64,000 nt of DNA from Clitoria ternatea (Eukaryota; Streptophyta; Magnoliopsida; Fabales; Fabaceae). Shown here in pieces: positions 1 through 12,860 of this stretch (position 1 is its first letter; every line of letters begins with the position of its first letter). A program made the position numbers and the translations under genes. Where the stretch lies: positions 111,058,501 to 111,122,500 of the forward strand of contig CM075669.1 in assembly GCA_037962975.1 (NCBI GenBank). The letters are read 5' to 3'. A model generated the notes under the pieces. That model worked only from the letters and a program-made list of their open reading frames with translations, had not been told where the DNA came from and ran no database searches.

Positions 1-772
1 TTAAAGAAATTACTATTTTAAATAAAATATTAAATAGATAAAATTGATTGAGATAATGACAGAGACATAGAAATTAAACGAGGGGAATGGGCCTGACAGG
101 AATTAATTCCCGCTCTTACGTATTCTCGAGCTTTCGAGGTTACGTAGTGCTTTGGGATTAATTTTGAGAAAATATTTAAAATTATATTTAAAACTATTTT
201 AATTGACTTGATTTTTTAATAAGAAATTTATGAGAAAGGAGAAATACAAGGCGAAGTATTTCGCACGTGCATAAACCTTCGAAAACTTATATCACAAATG
301 TAGGCAAAAGTAATTTTGCACGACATTGCTCATAAGGTTTTATGGTGTTTATTCTAAATAAAAACACATATTTAATATTTTATTTTTTAAAAACTTGACA
401 CAAAGCTATTTGTTTTTTTTATCCTTAAAAGATGTTTAGGTTTTTAATATTTTTATTTTCCACTTAGCATAAAAATTATCTATCATCATTATTATTATTT
501 TAAACAAGGGTACTTGTATTAAGATATTTTCATCAATAATCTAAAATATGTAAAAACTACTTATTATTTACTTCAAGTTTTGAGGAATGAAAGAAAATAA
601 ACCTAATAACGAGTCTAAAACATATGAAATGAAGGAAAAAGGGATATAAAATAAATCATAATAAAATATTTATTTTCAAATATAAGCAAGAAAACCATAG
701 AATTTAAGATTCTTTATTTTTAATCTAACCTAAAACTCACTCATTTATATTTTTCAAAGGAAACATTTAGAT
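1..772. other. AT-rich sequence, nothing assigned
   Basis: No reading frame, RNA gene or clear repeat boundary is visible here. The sequence is strongly AT-rich with only short stop-filled frames. It may be the remains of an LTR whose start lies outside the window, but no terminal motif supports that. Confidence 0.4.
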
Positions 773-3249
773 TTTAACACCCCTTTTTATCATTCATTTA
801 TTTAAAGAAGAAAAACTATTTTTAGAATTTTAGAAATAAAATATTACCAGCCCTAAAATAATAAATAGTCACTTGAAATAGTAATAAAATGAAAATAATA
901 ATAAAACAAAGTAGAATGGGCCCAGAATTTAAAAGAAATAATAAAAAAACTAACCTATGAGAATAAGCCTCACTATTTCAGGCCCAAAACAAACCCTAAG
1001 AAACTAAAAGAAAAAAAAACGAAAGAGAGCAACAGGGGGAGGTGCGGCACATTGAGCTGCAGAGAGGGAGAAGAAAATGGATCGAGAGAGAGAAAGAAAA
1101 CCGACGAGGGAGGGATGAGGACGTTGGAGGGGTGTAGGGGTTGGCACCGGCAGAGGTGCTCGAGCGGCCGGGGCTCGCGATCACGGAGGTGGCCGGTCGT
1201 CGTAGGGAAGTCGGATCTGTGCCGGTCTACCCAAGGTAGAAGACGGTCGCGGTTGGGTCTGTTGTGGCGTCAGGTGCTCACATGGAGAAAAAGGCCAGCA
1301 GGGTTCATCGGTGGTGGTTCCGACAGTGGTCTTCTTCTCCTCTCTTTTGCTTGTTGTTTTGTCTTTAGTTTTGGTTTTGTGTTGGCTTTGTTGTGGATAA
1401 GAGAAGATGAGCGAAGGAAGATTTTGATTTCTAGAAGATTAAATGTTCTGGTTTTTTTGTTTTGTTAGGTTTTTAGGTTTAGGATTCTTGCTGTTGGGAT
1501 ATGAAGGGAGAGAGTGGAGTATTGTTTTTTGGGTTTTCTGTTGTTCGCAAAGGGAAGGGTGAAAAAGATGAATGGGATGGTTAATTTCTCAAAGAATGAT
1601 TGTGTACTTGGTTCATTTCACCGAGAATGAAAAATTGTTTAAGAGAGTGTAATCATTTTTCTTAATTTTTGGCACTGTTTATACTCCTTAAATCAAATGG
1701 TCCCTATCTCCTTTCTGCCATTGTTAGCATTGCAGAGTTGACATTGTGAGGGAGTTCTAAAACAAGTCTCTGCAATTGGTTCCCTTTCATGGTGCATAAA
1801 AGCTGGTTGGGCTCCAAAATGGAAAAGATCCCAATAGAAAAATCAAAAGAGCAGAAGGAAAAAAAAGTAAAAATGAATGAAAAAGAAAATAACAAAAGGA
1901 TTTTTAAGAAGAAAGAAAGGAAACGTTGCCTCTGCTCCTACGTTCCTTCTTTCAACAAAACTTGATTTTCATTTTAGGTTATTTTGTTATTTTATTAAAA
2001 AATAATAAGAAATAATAATGATAATCTTTTTACAAAATTTCGGTGTTCACAGTTGTATGTGACGTATCTTAGGTACCGGGGACGATCAGGAACGATCAGC
2101 GAAAAGTTTCGAGTGATCGGTGAAATTTTGGTAGCCGACCCTTTATTTCTCTTTAGAAACCATGAGCTAGGATGAGGTAAGGGGAGTCTCTCTTTGTTTT
2201 ATCTTATTTTAACTGTCCTATATTGTTTCTGTGGCTTCCAGGGATACACCTTTCGAGTTTCGTTACGATCCAACGGTCAAATTGAGGCTGGCAGGTTTAT
2301 ATTTATTTTTGGGTGTATGTATGTATTTTCACAATTTATTGTAATACGTACCTCAAGAATCGTGAACCTGCCTAAGTTTTACCAAAGTTTGGAGCCCTGT
2401 TGTGAAGATTTAGGAGTTATATTTTAATTTGTGTCTGTAAATTATTATTAATTTATTTGTATTTTTGTAATTTTTCTGGTAAGCCCCACTATCGTGTGTG
2501 GTCATCCTACCAGAGTCCGTGGAGCATCACCCAAGAACTTACATATTTCAAGAGAATTTGCCAATTCACGCTCGATCACAATCTGTTTCAATTTTATTTT
2601 TAGTTTACGACGCTGATGATTTCAAGAAATTTCCAAGTGAATTTTATAAATTTTAAATGAATTTGATAAAGAAAATGGTAATGAGTTGAAAGGAATAACT
2701 AGGAATTAATAGGCAATAGTTATAATGATAGAATTTAAAGAAAAATGATTACTTTAACAATTAAAAGTGTTTTACAAGAAATTATATATAATCTAAATAT
2801 TTTCGGCTCATAGAATAAATTTTAGGTACAGTTACTAATTAATTAACCAAGAAATTGGATTCATGATAAAATTAATGATATTTACAAGACTCTATTTTCA
2901 CTAGTAACAAAAGTATATAAATATGTTTAGGTGAATAAGTCGATGAACTTAGGTACACTAGCAAATAGATAAATATTAAGTTTATGACAATAATTGTAGT
3001 CATATCGAAAGGGTAATAATGACAAATTGTGATTTATGAGGCCAACCGAATAATAATCATAATCTATAGATTTGACTAGTTAGGAACACATTTCTACTTA
3101 TTGGGCTCTAAATAGGAATTATACTAGATTTAACAAAATTAAGAATAAGAGTACAAATATTTTATTTATAAATGAACCTAGTCAATTTCATTAAAAAGGG
3201 AATTTTAATGCTCTTAAAAAGAAAATGGATATATGTGACATATATATAC

Positions 3250-3251
<2 letters not shown>

Positions 3252-3337
<86 letters not shown>
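3252..3337. repeat. Compound (TA)n-(GT)n microsatellite
   Basis: About 18 TA units run directly into about 25 GT units, followed by a short TATAG tail. A smaller TA tract lies near 3439-3457. Frames reading through it give only low-complexity Thr-His or Ile-Tyr peptides. Confidence 0.95.
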
Positions 3338-3339
<2 letters not shown>

Positions 3340-3997
3340 GTGGTAATTTAAGAAGCAAATACCTTCTAGTCTTAAGAATAATTGATAAGTAAACTATACT
3401 TTTCAAAGGAAATAATATACTTATATATTTACACGGTTATATATATATATATATATTTTCTTAGTAAGAATTATTTAATAACTAGTATTTTCTAGTATTT
3501 AGGAATAAATACTAAAGCATAAGGTGAAACAGGATAAGAATGATAAGATAAGTGGTGTGAATACTTTATAACAAGTTTTAATAAATACGACTAAGTCCTC
3601 ATACCGACTAGATAAAACTTATGTATGTACTTAATAGGTATAATGTTTGGATGATCATGTGTGCTTGATTGATTAAATAATGTGAATTTACTTGTGGGTA
3701 ATTATGTGATAACTAAATTATATGCATCTACGTGCTTATGAGCTTGATAAAATATGTGATGAAAATGAATGAATTTTTTTGTGATGCATTGATAAATTAT
3801 AAAGTAAAGAAATAATGAAAGGAGAAGAGTCACGGTAGAGATCTTGATATGATATGGAAATAGAGTGTTGTGATTGGAATTGATGAGATGTTGATGCACA
3901 GAGGTGTCGGATAATACCCCGAGGAATGTTAGATATTGGTGCTCGACCATTTTCGTTCTTAATTGTCGGATGATAAATACTTTAAATAAGTTATAAG

Positions 3998-3998
<1 letters not shown>

Positions 3999-4065
<67 letters not shown>

Positions 4066-4078
4066 GTAATAATAATAA
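3999..4078. repeat. (AAT)n microsatellite
   Basis: About 26 trinucleotide units, interrupted once by AGT near 4065. Confidence 0.95.
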
Positions 4079-5018
4079 CTCAAGGGAATATAGGCAGATA
4101 AATAAGATCGATAGATTATAACCAATAAGAACCTAGTATACACTTATATGACCAAAGTAACCTACATCTTTCGAATAAGTCTATCCAATAATATTAAGAC
4201 TAATACCTTAAGCAACTTAAAGTAAATTCCTGATAATACTTAATAGTGAAAGAGATTTAATTTAGTGACAACATAAAATAAACCCGATGTTAAGAATGAA
4301 AATGGACTATTGAGAGGACTCTACCGATGACGAGTTGATAAAAAGAAAATATGTATAGAACATGCATCATTTGCATATGATCTGATGAAGACTAGAGTAC
4401 ACAGTGAGGGGTACACTGGAGATATGAGTGCGATGTCCCCTGTGTAAGATATTGGAAGTACACCGGATTCGGATTCCCAATGGCTCAAGAGTAGCGCCCC
4501 GAGACCGGGGAGAAACAATGCAACTTGATACACTTCAACCCCGGATAGTAATCTATGACCGTTGAGAACCAAGTCACAAGTATTAATGGCCATGAATTGT
4601 GGTGAGATGGATCCATATATTGTGCGGACATGAGTGTCCTGATTACCTCTGGAGGGCTTGGTAGGCTCCGGTCACTTTAGTTTGGAAACGTTAGGTCCAA
4701 GGGCAGCCTGCGTAAGACGGATTATGATATGATATGATAATGAGATTTAGGCCCACATGCATCATGATGGCTAAAGAAAAAGATTAAAGTATAAAATAAA
4801 ACTCATGCACTGCATTACATACTAGATGAAGTTATGATTGATTATGGTTGATAGCTGCCAATTATTATTATTGGTAGTGCACACGTTAGAGAAATAATAT
4901 TTGTTGTCTTTATGTAATAGTTAAAAGTGGGGGAGAGAATAGATAGTTAGGAACGATTGAGTAAAGTCGAGATAGAGTAAATAACTTAGTATGAAATGAC
5001 TAGGGACCCCTGATATGA

Positions 5019-5680
5019 ATGATAAAAATAGAGAGGAATATAGACTTGTACTGTGTAGGAGGGATATTAGAAATGATAACTCTCCGATTGTTGTGGAAGA
5101 AAAGGCTCACCCTTACAACCTTTTCCAAACCCCAGAGTGGACCACGTTCTCGCTCTCGTAGGGATCATAGAAAACTCCCTGTGGAAGATGTACCTAGTCC
5201 CAGTACCTTTCCAGTCATTCTGGAAGTCCTAGATGAGGTTTCTTTAGAGCAGCCACAGGAGATTAAGCGACTATTCGAGAAGGACGTTAAGGTTATTAAG
5301 AGTACAGTCTGTAGATATGGAGATCCACCATGATCATTAGGAGTGCATGAGCTGGAAGAATTAGCCATTAGAGAGTCATACATAGTAGAGGATCCTTTAG
5401 GACCGTATCTGGGGCCTAATCTCTCGAGTATTCCCAGATCACTCTCCCTTAGATATGTACCATTTGTTGCCGGGGGGGATGATGACCACTCGAGATCACC
5501 CACACCAGAGTACATTCCACCTCCCCTGAAGGGATGATGATGATGACCCAGAGGAAGATCCAAAGGAGGAGCCTGTAGTTCCTATGGTAGAGGATTTGAC
5601 TATTCTTGTAGCATTGCCACTACAGATCATTCAGGCAAAGCTAGTGGCAGGATATGTCCCCAAGGAGATGGTAGGAGTGC
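5019..5680 (+). pseudogene. Decayed coding-like remnant with acidic, Pro/Ser-rich stretch
   Basis: A 104-codon open frame (5019-5333) and a 64-codon frame (5343-5537) lie on the plus strand. A third frame from about 5540 reads as an Asp/Glu/Pro-rich stretch. All are broken by stops and frame changes. I recognise no family. The sequence is more GC-rich than its AT-rich neighbours and lies inside the LTR-like region, so it may be an LTR-borne or captured fragment. It could also be chance open frames; the two are not separable by eye. Confidence 0.25.
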
Positions 5681-5784
5681 ATGTAAACTAGGTGGACCTC
5701 ATTTTGTCACCCATGGAGTGATTTCTTGCTCTGCGTCAGTGGGATCATTCACGAGGCTATCTCTGTCATATCTTCAGAAGCTAT

Positions 5785-6978
5785 ATGTATGGTGACACAG
5801 AGGATTTCATAGTTATGTCGACCAAGGCCAGAGCTCTTCTATCTGAGGCCCATGACATTTATATCAGTTATCGTCATCAGGCCATATAGCCCACCTTGGA
5901 CTAGCCTTCGCCTAGTATGGTTCCTGTCGAGTTTCCTACCCAGCCACCTTCGATGTAGCCTTCCACCAGTGCAACTATCCCAGAGTCACCTTAGATGAAA
6001 GATGAGTCTCTAGGCGCCGATGAGTAAAGTAGCTAGGTGATCTTTGTATTTTCTTTATTTTGTTTCATTTTATATGGGAGCCTACGTGCCCCTAACTTTC
6101 GATGTATGTACAATTTACTGTTATGACTATATGTTGTATATAACTATTTTGTATATAATGGATCTACTACACCATGTTTCTCTTGTACAAAAAACACTTT
6201 CATAATTTTCCAAAAATAATAACATCTCAGCTAAGTAGAATCATCTTGGGGAAGGGATTATTATAGTTAGCCGAGGGCGTTATAGATTTCAATATAGATG
6301 CCATAAAAATGACATGCAAGGGTAAATATGATGTTTTTACCAAATGTTTTTCTCACCAATTAAACGGTAATCATCTTATACATGTATGGTGACACGGAGG
6401 ATTTCATAGTTATGTCGACCAAGGCCAGAGCTCTTCTATCTGAGGCCCATGACGTTTACATCAATTATTGTCATCAGGGCATATAGCCCACCTTGGACTA
6501 GCCTTCGCCTAGTATGGTTCCTGTCGAGTTTCTTACCTAGCCACCTTCAATGTAGCCTTCCACCAGTGTAGCTATCCAAGAGTCGCCTTAGACGAATGAT
6601 GAGTCTCTAGGCGGCGATGAGTAAAGTAGCTAGGTGATCTTTGTATTTTCTTTATTTTGTTTCATTTTATATGGGAGCCTACGTGCCCCTAACTTTCGAT
6701 GTATGTACAATTTACTGTTATGACTATATGTTGTATATAACTATTTTGTATATAATGGATCTACTACACCATGTTTCTCTTGTACAAAAAAAACTTCCAT
6801 AATTTTCCAAAAATAATAAAGTCTCGGCTAAGTAGAATCATCTTGTGGAAGGGATTATTCTAGTTAGCCGAGGGCGTTATAGATTTCAATATAGATACCA
6901 TAAAAACGATATACAAGGGTAAATATGATGTTTTCACCAAATGTTTTTCTCATGCAAACCAATTAAACGGCAATCATC
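5785..6978. repeat. Tandem duplication, 597-bp period
   Basis: The block starting ATGTATGGTGACAC at 5785 is repeated at 6382. The copies stay aligned through the GGGAGCCTACGTGCCC and GCCGAGGGCGTTATAG segments to AATTAAACGG and ATCATCT at their ends. By eye the copies differ at scattered single bases and a few small indels. The copies are in direct orientation and adjacent. Confidence 0.9.
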
Positions 6979-6979
6979 T

Positions 6980-8414
6980 CACACAGCCCCCTAGTCCAGC
7001 CTTTGTATGGTTCAAAACACATTTTTGAAAGACTAAAACAGGGTTGGACCAAGGGTTTTCCTTGAGCCAAGGAGCTGCCCAAGCCATGGTTCCCAAAAAT
7101 AAGGCCTTTTCCCTTAAAAACTCATTTTTCTCATGGAAAACTTGGTTGTTTTAAATTATGTCCAACTTCAAATAAAAAGGGAAAGGACCATATTTTTAGT
7201 CACCATGAAGGTGAGGATCCTAGGGAGACCCTCACTCACCCATGCATGAAAATAACTATGTGTAAAGATGAGAGAAACTCTCTTACCTCAAATGAAGTAC
7301 ACAACTTGGAGGGGGAAGAGATCGCCATCAAGCGCTCTTTTTTCCTTGCTTCATGACTTTTAGAGATGGTTAAATGAAGACTTGATATGGTGGTGGTGGC
7401 TGCTAGACGGTGAGGAGGAGGAGAGGTAGGAAAAAGTGAAGGAAAAATGAGAGAAGATGAGAGGAGAAAAAAGTGGGGTGTTCGGCCAAGAGAGTGAATA
7501 AGAGAGTGGAAAAATATTCAAGCCATGCATACCTTATGCTTATATACGCAAAGTGAGTAGAGGAATTAACCAATCAGGCTTGGCTTTTGTCCCTGATGAG
7601 TGTCAATTAATTAATAAAAAAGGTTTAGTGGAATGGTGTGGTGTGATCATAAGAAGTTGACACTTTTCCAGAAATTTTGAATTTCTTTCATTGAGAGTTA
7701 GGAAAAATGATGATCATGAAGGTTGTAGATCTTTTTCTCCATTTTCTAACAACTGAAAGTACGTTAAATTCTAATAACTAGGGCAAAAGTTATACCTGAT
7801 TTACTGAAGATTGTCTAGCCAGGACAAATACTAACGGGTCAGTGAATTAAAGTAAAAACTAGGATTTTTAGGCTTGAAATTATCTTTTGGTGACTTCATA
7901 AGAATTGTACAGGATTTTGATACAAGAATTTTAAGACAAGAATCACTTAATTCTGATGACTATAGAGAAAATTATGTTTAAAATACTGAAGGGTGTAACT
8001 TGTGCAGATTTTCTTGATTTAATTCTTGAAATAAAAACTGGGAATTATGTGTTTGGAATTGGACTTCAAGGTATGCATAAGAATCATAGGGAATTCCATT
8101 ATGAAGATTTTGAGATAAGAATTGCTCAAATCAGACACTCGTAGCATAAGTTTGGTTAGAAATAGTGAAATATGCGCAATAGGCTATAAGACAGAACTTG
8201 AGTTTTTCTTAATTTATTGAATGGACACAAGTCTTGATTATTTGGCTCAATGTCTACCATCCACCATCCTCCAAAAAATATCAAGGGTTTGGTTATGTCC
8301 TTTAAGCTTAGTCCTGGACCATAGTAATACCCAAATCGGGTAGCATACACGCTTATACCGAGAAATTTTCTGCCTAGTTACTAGAATTTATTTATTTATG
8401 TATTATTATTATTA

Positions 8415-8456
<42 letters not shown>

Positions 8457-8631
8457 GATAATTACTCCATTTTATGAAACCTTATAAATCTTAATTTTAA
8501 TTCACAAATAAATCCAGCACATAAATCATAACAATGTAAATGGTCGAAGCCTAGATTTCACCCATGTCATTTGACAGTAAGATTTGTCTCTTAGTCCATA
8601 GACTAACCACAGAAAAATGAGGGGTGTTACA
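6980..8631 (-). mobile_element. Chromovirus-type LTR fragment, reverse orientation
   Basis: Read on the minus strand, this begins TGTAACACCCCTC at 8631, a typical Tekay/chromovirus LTR start. It contains a TATATA-like promoter near 7541-7550, then a pyrimidine-rich leader, then GAGGTAAGAGAG near 7290. That is the order seen in the intact Tekay LTR of this window. It stops without a recognisable LTR end where it meets the 597-bp duplication. No partner LTR with the same sequence was found, so it is a truncated or solo LTR. Confidence 0.45.
8400..8457. repeat. (ATT)n microsatellite
   Basis: About 19 trinucleotide units, interrupted once by ATC near 8415, inside the reverse LTR fragment. Confidence 0.95.
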
Positions 8632-11172
8632 TGTTGTGTATATACAAAATAATTTATACCTGTATATCCTCGTAATGATAAAGATAAAGTTGTTGGTCTC
8701 ATTTACTTCTGTTGTTTCATTGGTAACCTATTATATTGTGACATTTTGTTTTGAGCAAGTTATTGAAATATATAAATATCATCATGTTTGATCTCACTCT
8801 TATTGGAAGATTGCTTAAATGGTCTATTTATTTTGTAAAGCTTAGGTTAATTTGTTTTAAGAAACTCCTTCGAGATTTTACAATGTGAGGAGATTTTATG
8901 TTATGGAGTGTCTAGTGAACACTTACAATCTCTATTATTTTGTGAGTAGACTATGTGCTTGACCATGAAATCCAAATTTCATAAAACTCTGGTTGATTAG
9001 ATTTGGTCTTGGGTTTTCATATTTTTTTAGTTTTGGCAACCATTTTTTTTTATAGCTCTACCAAAGTACTTTCCTCTACTTTATAATCTTGTTTGGAGGG
9101 AAGGGTTGTGAGGTTTTAGACTTGATCTGTTTTGTATGGGGAGAAAAATCTCCAGTATAGATATCATATCTTATATGTTTTTTCTCTTACATTAGTCTAG
9201 TGGGGATCTAGTATTACATCTTAAAGTTTAGTGGGGATCTCAAGGTCTTAGTGTGATCTCGTCTAATACCACCAATATTTTGTGTTGAAGGACAAAAGAG
9301 AGTGTCACCCATAAAGACACTCTAACACTCAAGTTAGTACTGGATAGTTAATATCGAAGCTCAAGTGATGGGTGGTGAACGTACCTCATTTTGTAGTAAA
9401 TGAGTAGCATTTATAAAGTTGAGTAATAGTTTTGTCCTATCTAGCCTGTGTTAGTACTTTTCCGTAGAGTATGAGAAATGTTGTCACAGGTACAAACATT
9501 TCTGACACCCTTACAGATATGGACCAGTGTGCTCAACAGTGAATCTCCCCAACCTCTAAATGATACCAATTCTTTTTATCGGTATTGGTGATCATGGGTC
9601 ACTGGTAGGATTTCTATTTGGGGGCTTATCTTGACATCGATTGTGGTTGCTTAGGTATTGGTATGAGACCACTTTTAGAGATAAGTTTTATAGATCCCAC
9701 ATATAAGGTTGTGAATAGATGTGATGTTTTGATTTTCATGTAGAAACCATTCAATATACGAAATGACGTGCACACTCACTGTCACTATTACATCCAATCA
9801 CTCCCACCTCTTTGCCTCCAACGCTTTCCTATAAAAAGAAGGTCACTTCCAATCATTTGGTACTTTTTTTTCTAAAAGCCTTCTTGTTGCTTCGATGTTG
9901 AACTAGCATACCAGCTCCTTAGCTCGTACTCGTCAAACTGGTCATGTCATCTACCTAGGTATCCTCTACATCATGTTTCTATAAATTTATAATTTTCATA
10001 AATTTAGGATATGAGGGACGATGACATAAGTGATGAGTCATTTAAAATACTTTTTGAGCCATCGTCGTGGTCATCTATGGGATTAAACACAAGTCATCAA
10101 TGTCATAAATGGACATACGTCGGTTCTTAAGTATAGAACCAAAGAAATTTATAGCGTCTTTGCTGAGGGCCTCCTCATCTAGTATAAGTAAGCTTAACGA
10201 CAAAGAGCTTCATTGGTGTGTAGAACAAATAATGCCTTCTTCTGACTTATCCTCAAAACCATCTTGCCCAATATCGAAACCCTCCCATGCATTACCGATA
10301 TCTGAACCTTCATCTTGGGGTTCTAGTTTTTCCTATTTCCATTTTGACGACATCATTTTCTACCAATCTATTTTATTCTTTTTACACGTAATTCGGGTAA
10401 CGACTTCTGAAGGATCTCAACAATAGGATGTTGATAGCAAAAAAAAATAGTTACTGACCCTATGAACACCAATGTCATAATGGATCGCACTAATTAGATG
10501 ATGGAAAAATAAAAATATTTTAAGAAACCTTAAAGTTTTATATTACTAAAGAATCTGCATGTTGGATCTATTCAAAGAAAAAACACTTTGATGAGACATA
10601 ACTTTTTTCCTTAAATCCTGACATGGAAATAAATTAAAAAGTCATTTTTCTTTGGGTGTAAGTTTTATGAATTTTGAAAAAAAAAATGAATTTTCTATGA
10701 TTTTCACAAAAACAATGTATAGGGTGTACCTACTCCCTAACAATCTTTAAGAAAATGAGTTTTTATACATCATGAGTTACTCTCTATAAAAGTGTTTTTC
10801 ATTTAATTTTTTTACTATTTTTCATAGAATTTATAAATCAACCCATATTTTAAGACTATTTTGTTTGAAAAAATTAAATTATATTTTTACCACAAAAACT
10901 AATTACTTATAGGATTTAAATTCAAAATATAAGAATTCTGAAGTATGTACTTTTATATACATGTATTTCAATCTTTCTAAATATCCAATTACCTTATTAA
11001 TACACAAATATTTACCTTTCTCATACATTATATATTTACACTTATATAGGTATTTTCCTTATATAAAATCTAGCACTTGCCTTATTTTTGTCTTCAAAAG
11101 ACTTAAAATCTTTAGACTTTCAATCTTACCAATGTTATTTGAAAATGTTCCACCATGTTTCAAAATATAAAA
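8632..11172. other. AT-rich intergenic DNA, unassigned
   Basis: No domain-bearing frame is visible. The longest open frame (10109-10426, 105 codons) has Ser-rich content but no motif I know. A CCTATAAAAAGAAGG segment near 9831 looks like a TATA box with a short leader, which could belong to a decayed LTR or promoter. Nothing else supports a gene. Confidence 0.4.
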
Positions 11173-12516
11173 AGGTGTGTTAGTGTAAAGTCTGAACTCA
11201 TGTTTGAGTAGTAATCCCATGTGATTTGTTAATAATACACATCAAGACTCTCAACTAAAGTGAAGTTTGCACTGTTTGTTTGTCTAACAATTCTATTGAA
11301 GTGTGCCAAGAAATCGTAGAGCTCCATTTGTAAAAGAAAGTGCGAGTCTGTAAAAATCAATTTGCTTCTGAAATAAAGAAGTCCGCACTCTTTCAAGCTT
11401 CAGTGGATCAAGTCTTTCTTTGTGCCTTCAGACCACGGGAAGGTCTGTGACTCTTCGAGTTCTTGAAAAGGATCTTTCCTTTCCAAAAATGAAGGTGTAT
11501 AAACTTTCTCACGTCTACTTTAAAGCTAGCATTAAAGAGGCAATCAATGGAAAAATGGAATACTTTCTCATGCGTATCAAGAAAACTACCTCACATGTCT
11601 CAAGGTGTCAAAAAAGTTGAACCTGATCAAAATGGATAGCCTGGTCAACTGCTATAAAGTGTACATGCTTTTTTAAAGTACATAAGCAAAAAGGATCTTT
11701 CGCTGAAGACTTTCAAAGTTTCCTAGATAAGGAAACTTCTCTGAAGCATGTGTCTGCACTCACTAACAGCGTAATCCTCAAGAGACCAACATCCTTCTAA
11801 GCTAACCAACAGATATTTTTAGAAGGACTATAAATATAAGAAATTTCAGAATTCAAAAAGATGTTCCAATATACAAGCTACGCATCTATGCTGTTCATAT
11901 ACTTGAATTCTCTCTTTTAGAAACCAAAGTCTGAGAGACTTTTTCTTAAAGTTTCTAAGTTCTTGTATTTATTACTTAAGTCCTCTTTGTAGTTCTGCTT
12001 AGTACAGACTGTGACTTATAGTAGTCTGTAGCTCAGTGTACCCTGTAAATCATTTTATATCTTTATACACTGAGGTATTTGGTTGTAACTTCAAACACTC
12101 TCTTTATCATCATGTTGTACATTCTGGTGTGTTGCTAGAATCTATTGGTGTTAGGAAACACTATGGCCTGAAGAGGTTTTTGAAAGAATACTTAGGTATT
12201 TAGCCAGCAGTGGCTAGTGTCAAGAATACTTGGGAATAAGCCAGAAGTGGCTACAATCAAGAATACATGTGCACTGGGCTGGTGCAGATTGTAAAGGCAT
12301 TTTACAATAATGAAAAATCCTTCAGTCAGAAGGGACTGGACGTAGCTTTTGAGTTAGAAGTGAACCAGGATAAATTCTGCTGTATATTTCTTTATTCCCT
12401 TTCTCTAGTCTGTTAAAATTGCATATTTTACTAAAGCGGTCTGTAGAATTTTTCAGAAAAAGAGTTTAAAACTTATTCAACCCCCCTTCTAAGTCTAACT
12501 TTGTACCATCAAGGTG
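11173..12516 (+). mobile_element. Solo LTR, Ty1-copia SIRE/Maximus-like, with target duplication
   Basis: The LTR proper spans 11178-12511 (1334 bp). It starts TGTTAGTG and ends ACCATCA. Both sides carry the 5-bp duplication AGGTG (11173-11177 and 12512-12516), so both boundaries are firm. A TATAAATATA box lies at 11829-11838. Near its end is TTCAACCCCCCTTCTAAG, a familiar feature of SIRE/Maximus-type copia LTRs. No internal region follows, so the element was reduced to one LTR by recombination between its two LTRs. Family assignment rests on the terminal motif alone. Confidence 0.8.
11829..11838 (+). promoter_or_regulatory. LTR TATA box
   Basis: TATAAATATA about 650 bp inside the SIRE-like solo LTR, followed by a plausible transcribed leader. 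It sits where an LTR promoter is expected. Confidence 0.55.
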
Positions 12517-12860
12517 AACATTTTATACATACTTATATACTTTCTTATCTATCCTACTTCACTTAATGTTTAATTTGACTTGACTTTCAAATACAAGAGT
12601 TTTGAGGTTTTATACATGAATATACATATACATATACATATACATCTTAACCTTCTATCTATACTTGTATTTTCAAATGCCAAGATCCCTTTTAAATAAT
12701 ACATATACTTTAGCCTTAGACCATATCTCCATAAGATACTTAGTAAATATTAAAGCCTAAAATACCATATTGTAAAACTCAAAATTATCCTTTCATAAGA
12801 TTATCTTTGCAGGAGAAAAAATTACAGGCAGGTGTTAATAAGACAAGGTGGTTATAAGCC
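12517..12860. other. Short AT-rich spacer between two LTRs
   Basis: AT-rich, with a small (CATATA)n tract near 12628-12649. No gene is seen. The last five bases, AAGCC (12856-12860), would be the left target duplication of the Athila element; its partner would lie beyond the window. Confidence 0.5.

Larger units (their letters stand above)
773..6290 (+). mobile_element. Degenerate chromovirus-type LTR-like region
   Basis: The motif TTTTAACACCCC near 773 resembles the usual TGTAACACCCC start of plant chromovirus LTRs with the G changed. A purine-rich, GC-richer leader lies at about 1000-1260. A GAGGTAAGGGGA segment near 2175 matches the layout of the clearer Tekay LTR at 40112 (GAGGTAAGGGGG near 40755), and a CTCACCCTTACAACC-like stretch near 5107 matches that LTR's late part. 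The region may end at the GGGCGTTATA near 6283. No PBS of the TGGTATCAGAGC type follows, so this could be a solo or fragmentary LTR, or several fragments. An open frame of 138 codons at 1052-1468 has no recognisable domain and I do not call it a gene. Confidence 0.3.

Noticed and set aside
1052..1468. 138-codon open frame that could be a small host protein
   Set aside because: No domain, Arg/Gly-biased then hydrophobic composition, and position in the leader of an LTR-like region.
3191..3406. Thr-His and Ile-Tyr repeat protein
   Set aside because: Product of the TA/GT microsatellite.
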